From Ectocarpus siliculosus (lineage: Eukaryota > Sar > Phaeophyceae > Ectocarpales > Ectocarpaceae), in contig FN648564.1 in assembly GCA_000310025.1 (NCBI GenBank), forward strand, positions 355,046 through 397,476: DNA of 42,431 nucleotides, written 5' to 3'. The notes under the pieces were generated by a model. That model was not told the DNA's origin. It worked only from the letters and a program-made list of their open reading frames with translations, and did not search any database. The position numbers and the translations under genes are program-made. Each line of letters starts with the position of its first letter. Position 1 is the stretch's first letter. This document shows, piece by piece, positions 38,901 to 42,431 of the stretch.

Positions 38901-39001
38901 GGTCGACAAGTTGCTTGAAATAAACGGGTGCATGCATGTGAGGGAAAATGCCCGGGCTTGGTTCTTCCCTAAAACAAATAAACTTGTACACAAATACACA
39001 A
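38901..39001. other. Flank of the segmental duplication
   Basis: No feature; similarity to the other copy begins near 39002. Confidence 0.4.
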
Positions 39002-39707
39002 CATGTGGCGGGAATAACAGCGTCTGCCGGCCAGCAGACAATCATGGCGACAGCAAACACGCCGGTGGAGCAGAGTACGGAAAGTCTCTTGTACAGGAGT
39101 GATGACGCATACATACGACTGCTGTTGCTGTGGAGGTAGGATCGACCGCGTCCTTGGTCGGCCTTGTCTCAACACTTCCTTCCTCCCTAGTTAGCGATAT
39201 CGTCTATCCGTGGACGCAAGTCCCAGGATAAACTAACATCGAATTCTTTGCTTCTATCTACCTGATTCTCTCAAAACATGCGCGGATCGCTCCCCTGCTG
39301 TGGAATAAGCAAAGGGAATAAGTAAAAGTTACGATGACTTACAGTAAAACTAAATACACACACAGAAAGACTACCCATTGTTCGAGGTATACCCACAGTC
39401 GAACGGGATGTGGTGGAATCTTTTCAGTGAGTGGAGAGGAACACCGGCTGGGTACTGGACTTATTTCGGTCGATGACTAGTCTATGTAGTGCGGCTGCCG
39501 AGGTCGAACTCGTACATCGGTCGCCAACGGTCTCTTCATTGGATCTCCGCAAAATCGAAAACTGCTGTGCCTGCAAGCATACCCCGCGCCCCTACCCTAG
39601 CTGCAATGGATGGAAAACCGCGGCCACACTTTGACCAGCACCCGCAGGAGAACACACAGGCCTCTCCGTAGGTATCTACGTGTATGAACAGGTGTCCTCA
39701 TACAAAT

Positions 39708-39856
39708 AGCTCAAGCTCCTTTCCGGCCGCCTTGATAAAGCAAAGAGCTCCCAAGCCCCGCCTTTCGCCGATAGCCATTCTCCAAGGCCTCGGAGACACC
39801 GTCTTTCCTGGAGGGAGAGTTCCGGTGTACAGCTTCGTAGCATGTAGGTTCGGCAT
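39708..39856 (-). pseudogene. Duplicated cyclin exon 1, inactivated
   Basis: It matches 22466-22614 along its length and keeps the ATG (MPNLHATKLYT) and the end (FIKAAGKELEL). A 13-nt deletion removes the VDQIRN region and shifts the frame through the SPSRKDG motif; a 13-nt net insertion later restores frame and leaves the exon exactly 149 nt long. The splice donor (GTGAGG in the parent) is replaced by ATTTGT. No later cyclin exons follow on this side. It cannot make a cyclin. Confidence 0.85.
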
Positions 39857-39988
39857 TGTCCCTTCCTCAGCCAACAGCGGAGTTGGCAGACGAAGCAAGC
39901 GCTTGGAGTCATCGCAGACATAGTCTACTCCGCACTCGATTACCGAGGGGTGTCCACCGGAATCTGCGAGGTCCCCGGCAGAGCGCGA

Positions 39989-40010
39989 GCGACACACACA
40001 CACACACACA
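39989..40010. repeat. (AC)n microsatellite
   Basis: An AC run in the duplicated promoter region, absent from copy 1. Confidence 0.85.
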
Positions 40011-40056
40011 CCGGACGAAAGGCACCTGTGATAGAGAGGGAAGATAGGACACCACG

Positions 40057-41757
40057 ATGCTCGACGAGAAGCAGGACAACGAGTTCCACATCGTGGTGAG
40101 CTTTCAGATTATCATCCACGGTGCAAGCACCTTGCTGATAATTTTAGGAATCGACTTGTTGATTTTCAAATTCGCAACTCTCAAATTTTGATTTCAACTG
40201 TTTGCCGGTATGCGTACCGTATGTAGCTGTAGACTAGTCTACAGTATGTCCTCCCGGACACATGATTGGTTCTCTCACCAGCACACACGCCCGTGGCGAC
40301 AGCCGGGACATTGTCGAGGGACGTTGGGTGCATATTTGCCGAGCCTTGACCTGTGGTTCTATTCACTGGCTGCTGCGGTGTCTGTCTTCGTGTTTTACGA
40401 AACTCATGCAGTCTCTAGACTATAGCTGTAGATCGCCGCAGGTCACGTGAGATACCACACCCCCAAGACCGATTGTCAACGATCGATTTCTCCACAGCAT
40501 AAAGAGTGGCAGCGTCGACAATGGGGGCGTTGAAACCGTCTCGTCGGGAGCTTTCTGAAAACATATCGTTTCATTTATTCCATTTATTCATCCTCTTCGT
40601 CGTGGAGAAATCGAGCTTTGAAAATGGTCCACAGGGGGTGTGGTATCTTGTGTTACCGACGGTATGCTTTAGACTCCTCGGAAGTCGGGGGTCTCTCTGT
40701 GTGAACGTTTGAACATTGCCTATCGGAACATTTGTTGATTGGTGGGGGATTGTCATGGCTCCCCCCACGAGGGCAATTTCCAATCAACGCCCTCATCACC
40801 TCAGCAGGGATCAAGGGGTGCCATTTGTGTGTCCTCGTCAGGGAATGTACATGAAGTCTACATGGACGCTTTTCACCCGACAGCTGAGAACGGGAGAACT
40901 GCGGTAGACTTGGACCATCAATCAAGACAGACCGGTTTGGTCCCGCAATCAATCTGGCCATTTGGTCATACCTCAAGCACTACGCAATCTAGACTGCGAC
41001 GATCAGATTTCCGTTTGCCCGCAAAAAAGAGAATTTTTTGTCCGACGAAGGACACCCTACTTAGCGAGTGGATGGTGCACAAACATTCTCCAGCTTGGTA
41101 GCGTGAATGTGCATGATCGTGCTCGACGGTGCCTACGATTGACGAAGCTGAACTTCGACGTTCTTCGACGCAAAATCAACGCTGCTTTGCTGCGGGCCCC
41201 AACCTGTAGGCTCCTTACAGAAGACATGCGTCTGCTATTTCAGCCCGTAGTCTGCATGCGATCCGTTTTACATGCTTGCTCCAGATCCAGATACTTCGTG
41301 CGCCGACGCCTGAACCACCCGTTGCGCTACGCTGGTTTATCCCGCCCCCCACCTCTTACAAGAAGGTTGCCTTTTTGCCCTTTTTGCGGTTGGAGGTCGG
41401 AGAGGAGTGAGGTTTTTGTGCTTATGTGGAACCGGAAGCATGACTCCACCGAAATATTAGCTTTTTGCACAGGTCGCGCTGGTTGATTCTAGGTTCACGG
41501 CTACGCTGCTGTGCCCAGGGCATGTACACACGCGCCCTTGTTCCCTTCCGCATCAGCCATGCGGTTTGAACATCATGCTGAATCTGAACAGCCTGCCGTA
41601 ACGGAACAGCCTGCAGTACCTGAACAACCTGCCGTAACACTAGCATGGCAATCGAATGAACGAACGAATAAAAACATTAACGACGCCAGGTGAACAACGA
41701 GAAGCTGGAGGAGATCAAAGCTAGTGATGGGAACACGTACGTGGTCATGCCCCTCTT
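40057..41757 (+). CDS. DUF7918-like paralogue, exons 1 and 2 (partial)
   Basis: Exon 1 is 40057-40095 (MLDEKQDNEFHIV, donor GTG|GTGAGC) and exon 2 is 41690-41757 (VNNEKLEEIKASD, GNTYVVMPL, donor CTT|GTGAGT). Both keep start, frame and splice signals of the gene at 22835-32767, with only two residue changes (Ile to Val, Asn to Ser) against visibly greater intron divergence, suggesting constraint. Exon 3 is not found before the window ends at 42431, so whether the gene is complete is unknown. Confidence 0.7.
40441..40657. mobile_element. MITE-like element, family M, copy 3
   Basis: 217 bp in intron 1 of the paralogue, at the place corresponding to 24246-24454. Ends GGTCACGTGAGATACCACAC and, reverse-complemented, GGTAACACAAGATACCACAC. 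It is the cleanest copy: the inverted ends can be followed for about 50 bp to CGATTTCTCCAC on both arms. Confidence 0.65.
41583..41638. repeat. 17-bp tandem repeat in duplicate copy
   Basis: Three to four units of CTGAACAGCCTGCCGTAA, fewer than in copy 1 (25740-25822). Confidence 0.7.
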
Positions 41758-41941
41758 GTGAGTGTGTTTGCGAATGTTTCGTGAATTTAACATCGGCCGC
41801 CCTAGGCTGTGTGTGTGCGTGTTTTATTTCATATTTATCGACCGCGCTAGCGGGGAGGCAAGTGAAATTCTTCAGTCTTGTAGCAGAATGTGTGCGTGCG
41901 TCTTTTGTTTTTTCCCCCTTCTTTAGGATCGACCGCGTAAC

Positions 41942-41957
41942 CGTTGTTGTTGTTGTT

Positions 41958-41993
<36 letters not shown>

Positions 41994-41999
41994 ATTTTT
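41942..41999. repeat. (GTT)n microsatellite
   Basis: About 17 GTT units with one interruption; copy 1 has a much shorter run near 26323. Confidence 0.9.
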
Positions 42000-42228
42000 C
42001 TTCTTCTTGCTGTGCATTAAGAGCCGTTCCGATCTCTGCTCAGTATCGTAGTGGTCCAACTGGCGATGAACCGTAGTGTTGGCCCTTGCCTTACCACAAG
42101 CGGGGTTCCAAGCACACTCCAACTTTCCACGAGGGGTGACCAGCCGTCGTCTTCTTCTTCTCTCTTTCTCTCTCTCTCCTGGTTGGGTGCCTCACCTGTG
42201 CCCAGCCAAGTAGCCTCACCCAAGTAAC

Positions 42229-42431
42229 GAAGCGCCAGCTAGGGCTTGCCCCATTGTGCGGGCATAACGTTTGGCATAATTGGCCTATAGGAGCACAAGC
42301 AAAAGCATATTCCGGAAAGAGCATATATATGCTCGAGCATATCGTAGCAGAAAGGAGCATATGTGTCCACATTTCGAGCATATTCGTCCATTGAGGGCTT
42401 CAGGCCACAAACTACGGTGGATAAGACGTGA
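42229..42431. other. Right edge of window, no feature
   Basis: Contains several GAGCATAT repeats at about 42318-42372. Exon 3 of the paralogue may lie beyond. Confidence 0.4.

Larger units (their letters stand above)
39002..42228. repeat. Segmental duplication, copy 2
   Basis: Collinear with 21912-26580, same orientation, separated by about 12.4 kb. Similarity fades left of about 39002 and right of about 42228, where GGTTGGGTGCCTCACCTG (42181) still matches 26534. It includes a broken cyclin exon 1, the divergent intergenic region, and exons 1-2 of a DUF7918-like gene. Confidence 0.88.

Overview
The window is eukaryotic nuclear DNA, most likely from a brown alga of the Ectocarpus kind. I infer this from long intron-rich genes, a cluster of kinesin-light-chain-type TPR repeats with one repeat per exon, and dense small transposons between and inside genes. 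The organism is an inference; nothing in the window names it. There are two assembly gaps (10009-10235 and 28627-28726), and the bases just after the second gap look like poor base calls.

Layout. 1-180: edge of an unidentified minus-strand exon. 662-2165: three copies of a dispersed repeat. 2827-2899: a complete tRNA-Arg(UCG), minus strand. 3492-3704: first copy of a small inverted-repeat element. 5047-5852: candidate exons of an unidentified plus-strand gene, followed by a 5'-truncated LINE (6139-7900). 9165-9705: a 73-bp minisatellite. 11582-22614: a six-exon cyclin gene (cyclin K/T type, 456 aa, minus strand) whose introns hold a second LINE copy and a hAT-like element. 22835-32767: a ten-exon plus-strand gene (295 aa) resembling the DUF7918 family. 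It starts head to head with the cyclin, about 220 bp apart. For both genes all splice phases agree across the exons I assembled.

33936-36309: a decayed minus-strand TPR gene made of one-repeat exons. Some are intact; others carry frameshifts, stops or lost splice acceptors. One repeat lies on the opposite strand, exactly tail to tail with its neighbour. 36921-37352: the C-terminal end of a protein kinase, truncated. 37587-37811: a MITE with 73-bp terminal inverted repeats. 37900-38900: unresolved coding-like fragments with membrane-like stretches.

39002-42228 is a second, diverged copy of 21912-26580. It carries the divergent promoter, a ruined copy of cyclin exon 1, and intact exons 1 and 2 of a DUF7918-like paralogue that runs off the window.

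The most interesting points are the exon-sized inversion inside the TPR array (TPR exon shuffling has been proposed as a source of receptor diversity in Ectocarpus), two LINE copies both bordered by poly-C tracts, a TSD-supported hAT-like element, and an insertion dated relative to the segmental duplication by an empty paralogous site.
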